Positions 1 through 5,228 of a stretch of 6,754 nt of DNA are shown here, piece by piece. The stretch lies in assembly GCA_002345725.1 (NCBI GenBank), contig DDWP01000054.1, positions 293-7,046 on the forward strand. Reading direction: 5' to 3'. Every line of letters starts with the position of its first letter. Positions within the stretch are counted from its first letter, which is position 1. Made by a program: the position numbers and the translations under genes. A model generated the notes under the pieces. The model saw only the letters and a program-made list of their open reading frames with translations, was not told where the DNA came from and did not search any database. This stretch comes from Candidatus Shapirobacteria bacterium UBA2283. Lineage in GTDB: Bacteria; Patescibacteriota; Microgenomatia; UBA12405.

Positions 1-722
1 GGAATATATGTCCTCGACTTACTCAAACCATCAATAAACTGATCAAGACTCTCGATTTTTTCACCCAACTGTATCACTGCATTTTCCATCCCCATCTCTT
101 TAGCAATTTCAGCCATTGTATCTGTCGGTAAAGAAAAAAACGGGTCAATAATCTGAATTGCCCCCTTACCCATCTTATGGATATGAATTTTGGGAGGTCT
201 CTTATTTAATCTCATGCCAGCACTCTCCAACTCTTGTTTCACCTTTATCAGCCAATCCGCTCTCTTATAGTCAGTCATCAACACCACCAGGTTCGACGCT
301 CTAATTACGGACAAAACCTTTCTTCCAAAACCCTTGTTCTTGGCTGCACCCTCAATTATACCCGGAAGATCAAGTATTTGTATCTTAACTCCTTTATACT
401 CCATCATTCCTGGGACTACCCCTAGAGTTGTAAAGTCGTAGTTACCCACCTTCGATTCAGCATTTGTGATCGCATTTAACAAAGTAGACTTTCCCACTGA
501 CGGCAACCCTACCAAGACCACCGAAGCATCTCCAGAATGTTTTATGGCATAACCAACACCTCCACCTCCACCTCCACTAATTTTTTGCTCCAACATGTCA
601 CGAAGCTTGGAAAGTTTCGCCTTTAAAACTCCATGGTGAAACTGACTACTTTTATCATATGGCGTATCGCGGAGCTCTTTCTCCACCGCCAATATTTTTC
701 TTTGGATTTCTTCTGGAACCAT
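1..722 (-). CDS. DRG-family (Obg-like, TGS-type) GTPase, N-terminal part, runs off the window
   Basis: Reading the minus strand from the ATG at 722 gives 240 codons open to the window edge, so the 3' end is missing. Residues about 1-47 are a charged helical region with TPYDKSSQFHHG followed by LKAKLSKLR, the N-terminal signature of DRG GTPases. Next come six glycines (50-55), then the G1/P-loop GLPSVGKST (72-80), the G2 threonine in FTTL (97-100) and G3 DLPGIIEG (118-125). RLNKRPP (171-177), also conserved in DRG proteins, opens the insert of the G domain. The last residues, SRTYIP, are where the family places the strand before the NKxD motif (G4); G4 and the C-terminal TGS domain should lie outside the window. 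Family members bind GTP and associate with ribosomes; a translation role here is inferred. The sequence is closer to archaeal/eukaryotic DRG than to bacterial ObgE, which starts with an Obg fold. No Shine-Dalgarno sequence is visible. Confidence 0.9.
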   Translation of the reverse strand, partial: MVPEEIQRKILAVEKELRDTPYDKSSQFHHGVLKAKLSKLRDMLEQKISGGGGGGVGYAIKHSGDASVVLVGLPSVGKSTLLNAITNAESKVGNYDFTTLGVVPGMMEYKGVKIQILDLPGIIEGAAKNKGFGRKVLSVIRASNLVVLMTDYKRADWLIKVKQELESAGMRLNKRPPKIHIHKMGKGAIQIIDPFFSLPTDTMAEIAKEMGMENAVIQLGEKIESLDQFIDGLSKSRTYI

Positions 723-725
723 TTG

Positions 726-736
726 TATAGTAAAAT
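726..736 (+). promoter_or_regulatory. Possible -10 region of the secreted glycosidase gene
   Basis: Two overlapping AT-rich hexamers, TATAGT (726-731) and TAAAAT (731-736), lie 17-22 nt before the ATG at 754. The second would start transcription near 743 and give a leader of about 11 nt. A weak TTGGAT (702-707) lies 18 nt before the first. No Shine-Dalgarno sequence follows. Weak assignment based on position. Confidence 0.35.
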
Positions 737-748
737 GAGACTCACGGT

Positions 749-754
749 ATTATA
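749..754 (-). promoter_or_regulatory. -10 box for the DRG-type GTPase gene
   Basis: The minus strand reads a perfect TATAAT at 754-749. Transcription would start near 742 and leave a leader of about 20 nt before the ATG at 722. No recognisable -35 box lies upstream. The hexamer overlaps the first base of the start codon of the diverging glycosidase gene (754), so polymerase bound here would sit on that gene's translation start region. Confidence 0.5.
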
Positions 755-2148
755 TGAAAAAAACACTATTTTTTCTCTTCTTATTTATATTTTGCGGATT
801 AAGTTTTACGTCTTACGTCTTTGCCGAAAGCAAAAACATTTTTGGTCTCCACCTTACCCAGACCCAAGATATTGAATCAGCCTCCAAAGTCATCAATTCC
901 GGAGGAGGAGACTGGGGTTGGGCTACCCTAGTTATCAGAACAGATCAACTAGACAAAAATGTTTGGCAAGATTTCTTCAATAAGTGTCGCGAACTTCATA
1001 TTATACCCATCATTCGTATTGCCGCCACCATGGAGCAAGATCATTGGAAAAGACCATCCATCTCTGACATAGATTCAGTCTCCGAGTTTCTTAATTCTCT
1101 AACCTGGCCGACAGCCAGACAACACATAATTTTGTTTAACGAGATCAACCATGGTTCAGAATGGGGAGGATCTGTTGATATAAAAAGTTTTACTGATATT
1201 TCGATATATAGTTACAATAAATTCAAATCCCTTAACAAAAACTTCTACATACTCAGCACTGGTCTCGATCTAGCTGCTCCCGAAAAACCTGACCAATTCA
1301 AATCTGCCGCCAACGTCTATCGTGAAATATATGTCTATAGACCAGAATATTTTGATCATTTTGACGCCTTGGCTTCACACTCTTACCCCAACCACGGTTA
1401 TATAGGTACACCCAACGAAACTGGCCAACACAGCATCCGCGGTTATCAATGGGAACTAAATTTTATAAAATCATTAGGTATCCAGAAAACATATCCCGTT
1501 TTTATCACCGAAACTGGATGGCCTCACCGAGAAGGGGAGAAGGTCAACAATAACTACTACACCGCCGAGACAGCCTCTAAATTTCTTATCACTGCTTTAG
1601 ACATCTGGCAAAAAGATCCGAGAATTATAGCCGTTACCCCATTTATTTACAATTACCCGTACGAACCCTTTGACCATTTTTCGTGGCTCAACAAAGAAGA
1701 GAAACTTTACCCCAGTTATCAAAAAATACTCTCTTTACCAAAAACAAAAAACTCCCCACCGCAAACTACCATTTACGAAATTGTGAGAAACGAACTTCCT
1801 TTCCTTCTTTTCAGTGATATCGAGTATCCCGGTAAGATAACTCTCAAGAACGCCGGACAATCCATCTGGGGTGAGAAAACGATCTGTCTTACACCCCAAT
1901 CTACAGCCAACGTCACACTAGACGCTATTTGCACCAGTGATCAACTTACCCTCCCCGGACGTAACCAGACCTTCAATTACAAAATAAAAATAAATTCATC
2001 TACAGATCACCAAGATAAAACATTCATCAGTTGGGAAAACATAGCCCCATTAGAAATAGTCTCCATTAACGATTCTGGAAGTATCTACAGTCCAAAAACA
2101 ACTTTTTATCAAAAGACAATTCAATTCTTCAATAATTTATTTAAGTAA
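754..2148 (+). CDS. Secreted glycoside hydrolase, clan GH-A (TIM-barrel) type, with C-terminal beta domain
   Basis: A 464-residue exported protein. Residues 1-24 are a signal peptide (MKK, long Phe/Leu core, cleavage likely after VFA); C14 is not in a lipobox. Residues about 28-330 read as a TIM barrel. ILFNEINH (126-133) fits the strand-4 Asn-Glu pair with E130 as acid/base. FITETGWP (250-257) fits the strand-7 nucleophile, E253. ASHSYP (207-212) fits a strand-6 active-site segment. This arrangement is diagnostic of retaining clan A glycosidases (GH5, GH39 and relatives), but I cannot name the family or substrate. Residues about 340-435 form a Ser/Thr-rich beta domain with KNAGQSIWG (365-373), resembling Ig-like domains found beside bacterial glycosidases. 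The start is chosen for the signal peptide. The stop lies 3 bp from the 3' end of the opposing tRNA-Leu, with no terminator between. It may trim host or environmental polysaccharide, which is inference. Confidence 0.8.
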   Translation: MKKTLFFLFLFIFCGLSFTSYVFAESKNIFGLHLTQTQDIESASKVINSGGGDWGWATLVIRTDQLDKNVWQDFFNKCRELHIIPIIRIAATMEQDHWKRPSISDIDSVSEFLNSLTWPTARQHIILFNEINHGSEWGGSVDIKSFTDISIYSYNKFKSLNKNFYILSTGLDLAAPEKPDQFKSAANVYREIYVYRPEYFDHFDALASHSYPNHGYIGTPNETGQHSIRGYQWELNFIKSLGIQKTYPVFITETGWPHREGEKVNNNYYTAETASKFLITALDIWQKDPRIIAVTPFIYNYPYEPFDHFSWLNKEEKLYPSYQKILSLPKTKNSPPQTTIYEIVRNELPFLLFSDIEYPGKITLKNAGQSIWGEKTICLTPQSTANVTLDAICTSDQLTLPGRNQTFNYKIKINSSTDHQDKTFISWENIAPLEIVSINDSGSIYSPKTTFYQKTIQFFNNLFK

Positions 2149-2151
2149 GTG

Positions 2152-2233
2152 TGCCGCTGGAGGGAATCGAACCCCCACAGATTTCTCTATACGCTCCTAA
2201 AGCGTACGTGTATACCAATTTCACCACAGCGGC
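2152..2233 (-). tRNA. tRNA-Leu (anticodon TAG)
   Basis: An 82-nt cloverleaf on the minus strand. The acceptor GCCGCTG pairs with CAGCGGC over 7 bp. The anticodon stem TACGC/GCGTA encloses loop TTTAGGA, giving anticodon TAG, which reads CUA and other CUN leucine codons. A long variable arm, typical of class II tRNAs, precedes the T arm (loop TTCGATT, with one G-U pair in its stem). The discriminator is A, followed by CAC, so CCA is not encoded. Its 3' end is 3 bp from the stop of the convergent glycosidase gene. Confidence 0.93.
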
Positions 2234-2245
2234 CTATGAGTAGCA

Positions 2246-2272
2246 TATTTTATCAACAATTTTGATAAAATA
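2246..2272. promoter_or_regulatory. Palindromic divergent promoter for tRNA-Leu and the tRNA-Arg genes
   Basis: A perfect inverted repeat of 11 bp per arm (TATTTTATCAA at 2246-2256, its complement at 2262-2272) surrounds a 5-nt spacer. Each strand reads TGATAAAAT, an extended -10 element (TG, one base, TAAAAT): plus -10 at 2266-2271, minus -10 at 2252-2247. The plus copy ends 10 nt before tRNA-Arg(TCT) and the minus copy 13 nt before tRNA-Leu. No -35 boxes are recognisable. TAGC (2241-2244) and GCTA (2275-2278) extend the symmetry imperfectly. One palindrome thus appears to carry two back-to-back promoters; a regulator-binding site or DNA hairpin is an alternative reading. Confidence 0.6.
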
Positions 2273-2281
2273 GCGCTAGTT

Positions 2282-2355
2282 GTCCTCGTAGCTCAGTTGG
2301 ATAGAGCGCTTCCCTTCTAAGGAAGAGGTCACAGGTTCGATCCCTGTCGAGGATA
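2282..2355 (+). tRNA. tRNA-Arg (anticodon TCT)
   Basis: A 74-nt cloverleaf. The acceptor GTCCTCG pairs with CGAGGAT, with a G-U pair at position 1-72. The D arm is GCTC/GAGC. The anticodon stem CTTCC/GGAAG encloses loop CTTCTAA, giving anticodon TCT for AGA (and AGG) codons. The T arm is ACAGG/CCTGT with loop TTCGATC. The discriminator A is followed by CTC, so CCA is not encoded. First of three plus-strand tRNAs; probably cotranscribed with the next, 12 bp downstream. Confidence 0.95.
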
Positions 2356-2367
2356 CTCAAAAGAAAA

Positions 2368-2439
2368 GCGCCTATAGCTCAATGGATAGAGTACCAGTCT
2401 TCGGAACTGGTGATGTGGGTTCGATTCCCCCTGGGCGTA
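2368..2439 (+). tRNA. tRNA-Arg (anticodon TCG)
   Basis: A 72-nt cloverleaf with a 4-nt variable loop. The anticodon stem CCAGT/ACTGG encloses loop CTTCGGA, giving anticodon TCG for CGA/CGG arginine codons. The acceptor GCGCCTA pairs with TGGGCGT through two G-U pairs (1-72 and 6-67). The T stem GTGGG/CCCCC contains one T-C mismatch, so this is the least regular of the five tRNAs, though the overall fold is clear. The discriminator A is followed by CTT, so CCA is not encoded. No separate promoter is visible in the 12 bp before it. Confidence 0.9.
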
Positions 2440-2448
2440 CTTATGCGA

Positions 2449-2454
2449 TATAAT
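2449..2454 (+). promoter_or_regulatory. -10 box for tRNA-Lys
   Basis: A perfect TATAAT begins 9 nt after the end of tRNA-Arg(TCG) and ends 18 nt before tRNA-Lys. The expected start is near 2461, giving a 5' leader of about 12 nt to be removed by RNase P. No convincing -35 box. It suggests tRNA-Lys has its own promoter rather than relying only on readthrough. Confidence 0.55.
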
Positions 2455-2472
2455 TCCTAAGTTAAGTCACTT

Positions 2473-2544
2473 GGGTTGCTAGCTCAGTGGTAGAGCAATC
2501 GCCTCTTAAGCGATTGGTCGAGAGTTCGATCCTCTCGCAACCCA
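2473..2544 (+). tRNA. tRNA-Lys (anticodon CTT)
   Basis: A 72-nt cloverleaf. The acceptor GGGTTGC pairs perfectly with GCAACCC. The D arm is GCTC/GAGC. The anticodon stem ATCGC/GCGAT encloses loop CTCTTAA, giving anticodon CTT for the AAG lysine codon. The T arm is GAGAG/CTCTC with loop TTCGATC. The discriminator A is followed by CCT, so a full CCA is not encoded. A run of six T (2547-2552) directly follows and may help end the transcript. Confidence 0.95.
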
Positions 2545-2553
2545 CCTTTTTTC

Positions 2554-2562
2554 TGCTACACT
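2554..2562 (+). promoter_or_regulatory. Extended -10 promoter for the secreted/membrane protein pair
   Basis: TGCTACACT (2554-2562) is an extended -10 element (TG, one base, TACACT) that ends 5 nt before the ATG at 2568. Transcription would therefore start at or next to the start codon, giving a leaderless or nearly leaderless mRNA. It lies 10 nt after the end of tRNA-Lys; the -35 position falls inside the tRNA and shows no match. Confidence 0.5.
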
Positions 2563-2567
2563 ATTTT

Positions 2568-3386
2568 ATGTGGTTTTTTGTTTTATTTCTTCTTTTTACT
2601 ACTCCTGCTCTAGCTCAGGATATCACCCCCAGTTCAGCCCCTCAAGAGACACCCACAACAATTCCCTCGCCAACACCTGCCCCTAATTTCTTTGAACAAT
2701 ACAAGAAAGATTATCTCTTCCAATACGATATCTATCAACAATCATATCTAAAATATGTAGACAAGAAACGTGTTTGGACTAGATACGGGACTATCACTAC
2801 CCAAAAAGAAAAGTTTGATGCTTCAATTGAAGCCATTACTGCTCGCAATAAAGCCTTCAAAGCCTACCTTCTCGCTTTACGAACCATGCTTGACGACTAC
2901 GAAAGCGTTAACCCCACCAATACTGAAAAATATCAGATAGAAATTAGTAAGTGGGAATCATGGTTCGAAGAACAGCTATCTGTCGTTCCTTCCATCAACA
3001 ATGAGAAAGACCTTATCCGATGGGTTGATGATTTCAAAGAAAAATACATTGTCATTCAACAAACCATCTACTCATCTTTAGTTCAACATGAAGTCAACCT
3101 AAGACAACTAACTTTAGAAAATATCCAGTCTCTCGGCATGGACATTAAGACCAATCCCCAAATTCAAACAGAAAGTCAGCAATGGGTCAGTACCCTAGCT
3201 ATCAAATCCGATCTGGTCACCACCAGTCTCAACAATGCCATCGCCTTTGGTCAAAGAAGTCAAAGTCAAAATAAATTCAACAACTTCTACCCCAGCTCTA
3301 AACTGGAATTAAACCAGGCCAACAACTATCTTATCGAAATCTCTGCAGATCTTAAATTGATAGTTAATAAATTTTTCAAGCCGTAA
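2568..3386 (+). CDS. Secreted helical protein with Pro/Thr linker, function unknown
   Basis: A 272-residue protein that I do not recognise. Residues 1-16 are a short hydrophobic signal peptide with predicted cleavage after ALA, leaving an N-terminal Gln. Residues 19-40 are a Pro/Ser/Thr linker (for example TIPSPTPAP). Residues about 41-270 look almost entirely alpha-helical: rich in Glu, Lys, Gln, Leu and Tyr, no Cys, few Gly, suggesting a helical bundle or coiled coil outside the membrane. The frame stays open upstream to an ATG at 2487, but that lies inside tRNA-Lys. The ATG at 2568 follows a -10 element by 5 nt and starts the signal peptide, so it is preferred. Its stop is 2 bp before the next ORF, which encodes a membrane protein with a similar Pro/Thr stretch, so the two probably act together at the cell surface. 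Confidence 0.75.
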   Translation: MWFFVLFLLFTTPALAQDITPSSAPQETPTTIPSPTPAPNFFEQYKKDYLFQYDIYQQSYLKYVDKKRVWTRYGTITTQKEKFDASIEAITARNKAFKAYLLALRTMLDDYESVNPTNTEKYQIEISKWESWFEEQLSVVPSINNEKDLIRWVDDFKEKYIVIQQTIYSSLVQHEVNLRQLTLENIQSLGMDIKTNPQIQTESQQWVSTLAIKSDLVTTSLNNAIAFGQRSQSQNKFNNFYPSSKLELNQANNYLIEISADLKLIVNKFFKP

Positions 3387-3388
3387 GT

Positions 3389-3790
3389 ATGGACAACCCT
3401 TATCAAAATCCAGATTTAGAAGTCAGAAACCCTTTTGCCGATTCGGTTGTGCCAGAGCCTCAATCTCCTAACACTCCCACAGCAGCCAAACCCAACAATA
3501 AAAACTTCTCCATCCCCAAAGATCCAAAAATAAAAATTCTAATTATCTTGGTTGTTATTATTGCTGTGCTCTCAGTACTTAGCTTTATTATCACCATTTT
3601 TCGTAAATCACAGCTAAAACCAGTCATAGTCGAGCCAACACCGATAATAGAAACCACTCCAGTCCCGACTGAAACACCCGCCCTCACCATGCCGGCAGAA
3701 ATCAATGCAAAATTTGAAAAGATAGATCAAAATACCAGGACCAATATTCAGTTTGACCCCCCACAAATAGATCCAGATATCGGACTATAA
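3389..3790 (+). CDS. Single-pass membrane protein with Pro-rich flanks, function unknown
   Basis: A 133-residue protein that I do not recognise. Residues 1-47 are hydrophilic, rich in Pro and Asn and probably disordered. Residues about 49-71 are a strong transmembrane helix (ILIILVVIIAVLSVLSFI), with KDPKIK before it and FRKS after it. Residues 78-133 include a Pro/Thr stretch (EPTPIIETTPVPTETP) and an acidic, Pro-rich tail. It has no Cys. The charges flanking the helix do not settle the topology. The ATG comes 2 bp after the upstream stop with no Shine-Dalgarno sequence, which implies translational coupling in a two-gene operon. The tail converges on efp with one base between the two stop codons. 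It could be a small membrane partner or anchor for the secreted helical protein; this rests only on adjacency and similar composition. Confidence 0.7.
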   Translation: MDNPYQNPDLEVRNPFADSVVPEPQSPNTPTAAKPNNKNFSIPKDPKIKILIILVVIIAVLSVLSFIITIFRKSQLKPVIVEPTPIIETTPVPTETPALTMPAEINAKFEKIDQNTRTNIQFDPPQIDPDIGL

Positions 3791-3791
3791 C

Positions 3792-4358
3792 CTAATTTTT
3801 TCTCGACAAATATTGTCCAGTTTCAGTACTAATTGACACCTCTTCACCCACTTTTATAAACAAAGGAACTAAAACTTTAGCCCCAGTTTCCAATACAGCA
3901 TTTTTCAAAGCGTTAGTAGCAGTGTCACCCTTAACAGAATTTTCTGACTCAACTACTTTTAAGATAATACTCTTTGGCAAAGTCAAACCAACTGGTTTTT
4001 CTTCGTAGAATTTTATTCTATAGAGTATTCCTTCTTTTAGATAAATTTTATCTTCAGCTACTATATCCTCAGCCACCGAATATTGTTCATAAGTTCTTGG
4101 TTCGATAAATACGTAGTTGCTACCATCAAAATAAGAATATTCCGCTTCATGAGTTTCTACCAACACCTCTTCAATTTTTTCCCCGGATTTATAGGTATAT
4201 TCGACCACTCTACCAGTATATAAAGATTTTTGTTTAACTCGGTAAAAAGCTGAACCTTTACCCGGTGAGACGAAAGTAATATCCACCACCATGTGTGGTT
4301 CATCGTGAAATATTACGTACATTCCGCGTTTCATTTGTGCTGTTGATATCATTCCCAT
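3792..4358 (-). CDS. efp: Elongation factor P
   Basis: A 188-residue protein of the normal length for the family. EF-P binds ribosomes stalled at polyproline, between the P and E sites, and stimulates peptide bond formation. Domain I (KOW-like) contains the loop SPGKGSAF (31-38), with the modifiable lysine K34 at its tip. The two OB-like domains follow, and the C-terminus (VPLFIKVGEEVSISTETGQY) is the classical EF-P signature region. The ATG at 4358 lies 6 nt after a TAAAAT box. The ATG two codons later (4352) would give MISTAQ, would place the lysine at 32 as in Bacillus, and is almost as likely. No EpmA, EpmB or other modification gene is in the window. The Pro-rich proteins of the convergent operon (for example PQSP, TPAP, DPPQ) are plausible clients, which is inference. 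Confidence 0.96.
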   Translation of the reverse strand: MGMISTAQMKRGMYVIFHDEPHMVVDITFVSPGKGSAFYRVKQKSLYTGRVVEYTYKSGEKIEEVLVETHEAEYSYFDGSNYVFIEPRTYEQYSVAEDIVAEDKIYLKEGILYRIKFYEEKPVGLTLPKSIILKVVESENSVKGDTATNALKNAVLETGAKVLVPLFIKVGEEVSISTETGQYLSRKN

Positions 4359-4364
4359 AAGGCT

Positions 4365-4394
4365 ATTTTAACTCTCCAATCTAAAAAATGTAAC
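4365..4394 (-). promoter_or_regulatory. efp promoter, leaderless arrangement
   Basis: On the minus strand GTTACA (4394-4389) and TAAAAT (4370-4365) are 18 nt apart, matching sigma-70-type -35 (4 of 6) and -10 (5 of 6) boxes. The -10 ends exactly 6 nt before the ATG at 4358, so the mRNA would start at or next to the start codon. There is no Shine-Dalgarno sequence. Confidence 0.5.
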
Positions 4395-4436
4395 CCCGTC
4401 AATATTTCCTCTCTTACTAAGAGATAAGGTTAAAAG

Positions 4437-4507
4437 GGGTGATTTAGACCAAAAAAATCCCAGAGTCTGCTTTTTAGAGGAGCCACCCCGGGATCTAGGG
4501 TGATTTA
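4437..4507. repeat. 10-bp direct repeat in the efp upstream gap
   Basis: GGGTGATTTA occurs at 4437-4446 and again at 4498-4507 in the same orientation, 61 bp apart. The first copy lies just downstream and the second just upstream of the minus-strand terminator. The second overlaps the -10 box of the short-transcript promoter. Each contains the complement of the GGGGUG stretch of the terminator arm, so both could pair with it in RNA. A regulator-binding site pair is another possibility. Confidence 0.5.
4451..4496 (-). terminator. Intrinsic terminator (12-bp hairpin plus T7)
   Basis: On the minus strand AGATCCCGGGGT (4496-4485) pairs with ACTCTGGGATTT (4466-4455), giving 12 consecutive pairs including three G-U. 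It is followed by seven T (4457-4451); the last bases of the right arm overlap that tract. The 18-nt loop could form a small GCT/AGC inner stem. It lies 72 bp after the stop of the lysozyme-like gene and would insulate efp from it. It also lies directly after a promoter, so it may end a very short transcript. Confidence 0.7.
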
Positions 4508-4532
4508 TAACAAAATATATAAGCTAAGTCAA
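4504..4532 (-). promoter_or_regulatory. Strong sigma-70-type promoter just before the terminator
   Basis: On the minus strand TTGACT (4532-4527), a 17-nt spacer and TATAAA (4509-4504) preceded by TGT (4512-4510) form the best promoter match in the window: 5 of 6, optimal spacing, 5 of 6, and an extended -10. The expected start is near A4496, the first base of the terminator hairpin. No coding sequence follows before the terminator, so the product would be an RNA of about 46-50 nt unless readthrough reaches efp. Confidence 0.6.
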
Positions 4533-4567
4533 GGTACAAAATAGATATGTATCTAGCAATCAATGTA

Positions 4568-5218
4568 TCAAAAATCCCCAGACTCAATATCGTTAATGAA
4601 TTGTCTCACCCCAAAAGCCCAAGAACCATTAGAACTTGGACAATACTTCTTCATAATCAGCTCCGGAGTATCTAATCCTTTATCAAAATAAACCCTTTTT
4701 AAGTACTCCGCATAACTTTTTAAAGCTGTTTCGTAATTTTCAAATCTTAGAGTCCCTTTTGAATGTATCCCATAACCCCAACAATTAAAAGAATTCTCAG
4801 GTATCTTTTTACACAGATTTGATTCCTGCTGACCTATAGCTACGATCCAGTAATAAGGGAATCCATATGTTTCCGACAATTCAAATATAAGATCAGAGTA
4901 GGGGACTAATGGCGAATTATATTTTTCCAAGTACTTTCTAATCAACAAAGGCCTAGCATCCTCACTCTCAACCCGACTAGAAGCCTCACTCACACCCGTC
5001 AAGCCTTCTTCTACCCCGTTAGATGCCGCTAACACTACACTGTCGACTTCAACCTTGCCAAATAGCGGATAACTCCCAGTCTCTCCATTGTATTTAAAAC
5101 TCAATGCACCCACAATCAAAGTAACTACCCCGAGCATCAGTATGGTTCCAGAGAAAATTATCCTTCCTGCGATAGCGATTGTCTTTTGTGTCTCGTTCAC
5201 GTATATCCATGATATCAT
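4568..5218 (-). CDS. Membrane-anchored lysozyme-like cell wall hydrolase (glucosaminidase/GH73-type fold)
   Basis: Using the ATG at 5218 the protein has 216 residues. Residues about 15-38 form one transmembrane helix. A Ser/Glu/Val-rich linker (about 50-88) follows. The C-terminal domain (about 90-216) contains IVAIGQQESN (125-134), with E132 as the likely catalytic acid, then NCWGYGI (145-151) and FENYETALKSYAEYL (159-173). This matches the helix-Glu, Phe/Tyr-Gly and Tyr/Ala-helix order of lysozyme-like N-acetylglucosaminidase domains. It would cleave peptidoglycan outside the membrane. Cysteines 136, 146 and 193 could form a disulfide. The frame continues upstream to an ATG at 5317, but that extension is antisense to the trigger factor N-terminus and is probably not translated. 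AGGA is only 2 nt from the ATG, too close for a normal Shine-Dalgarno. The stop is TGA. Confidence 0.78.
   Translation of the reverse strand: MISWIYVNETQKTIAIAGRIIFSGTILMLGVVTLIVGALSFKYNGETGSYPLFGKVEVDSVVLAASNGVEEGLTGVSEASSRVESEDARPLLIRKYLEKYNSPLVPYSDLIFELSETYGFPYYWIVAIGQQESNLCKKIPENSFNCWGYGIHSKGTLRFENYETALKSYAEYLKRVYFDKGLDTPELIMKKYCPSSNGSWAFGVRQFINDIESGDF
5210..5218 (+). promoter_or_regulatory. Extended -10 promoter for the trigger factor gene
   Basis: TGATATCAT (5210-5218) is an extended -10 (TG, one base, TATCAT) ending 10 nt before the ATG at 5229, which gives a leader of only a few nucleotides. Its last three bases are the complement of the start codon of the diverging lysozyme-like gene. 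No -35 box is recognisable. Confidence 0.4.
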
Positions 5219-5228
5219 ATTCCTACTT

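Noticed and set aside
234..425. Plus-strand open frame of 63 codons
   Set aside because: Lies opposite the G domain of the DRG-type GTPase, whose motifs are unmistakable.
2487..2567. N-terminal extension of the secreted helical protein to an ATG at 2487
   Set aside because: This ATG lies inside tRNA-Lys. The ATG at 2568 starts a proper signal peptide and follows a -10 element by 5 nt.
3460..3705. Minus-strand open frame of 81 codons under the membrane protein gene
   Set aside because: Shadow of the plus-strand gene; no promoter, and composition follows the complement.
4440..4510. T-box riboswitch upstream of efp (GGGGTGGCTCC resembles the T-box AGGGTGGNACC)
   Set aside because: There is no room for Stem I with a specifier between the promoter and this sequence, the CCGCG part is missing, and efp is not a usual T-box target.
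4568..4570. Recoded TGA (as in Gracilibacteria/Absconditabacteria)
   Set aside because: TGA is used as a natural stop for the lysozyme-like protein at a sensible length, and no gene needs TGA readthrough.
5088..5228. Longer trigger factor starting at 5088
   Set aside because: The extension is antisense to the membrane helix of the divergent gene and adds a hydrophobic stretch foreign to trigger factor. The ribosome-binding domain starts at 5229.
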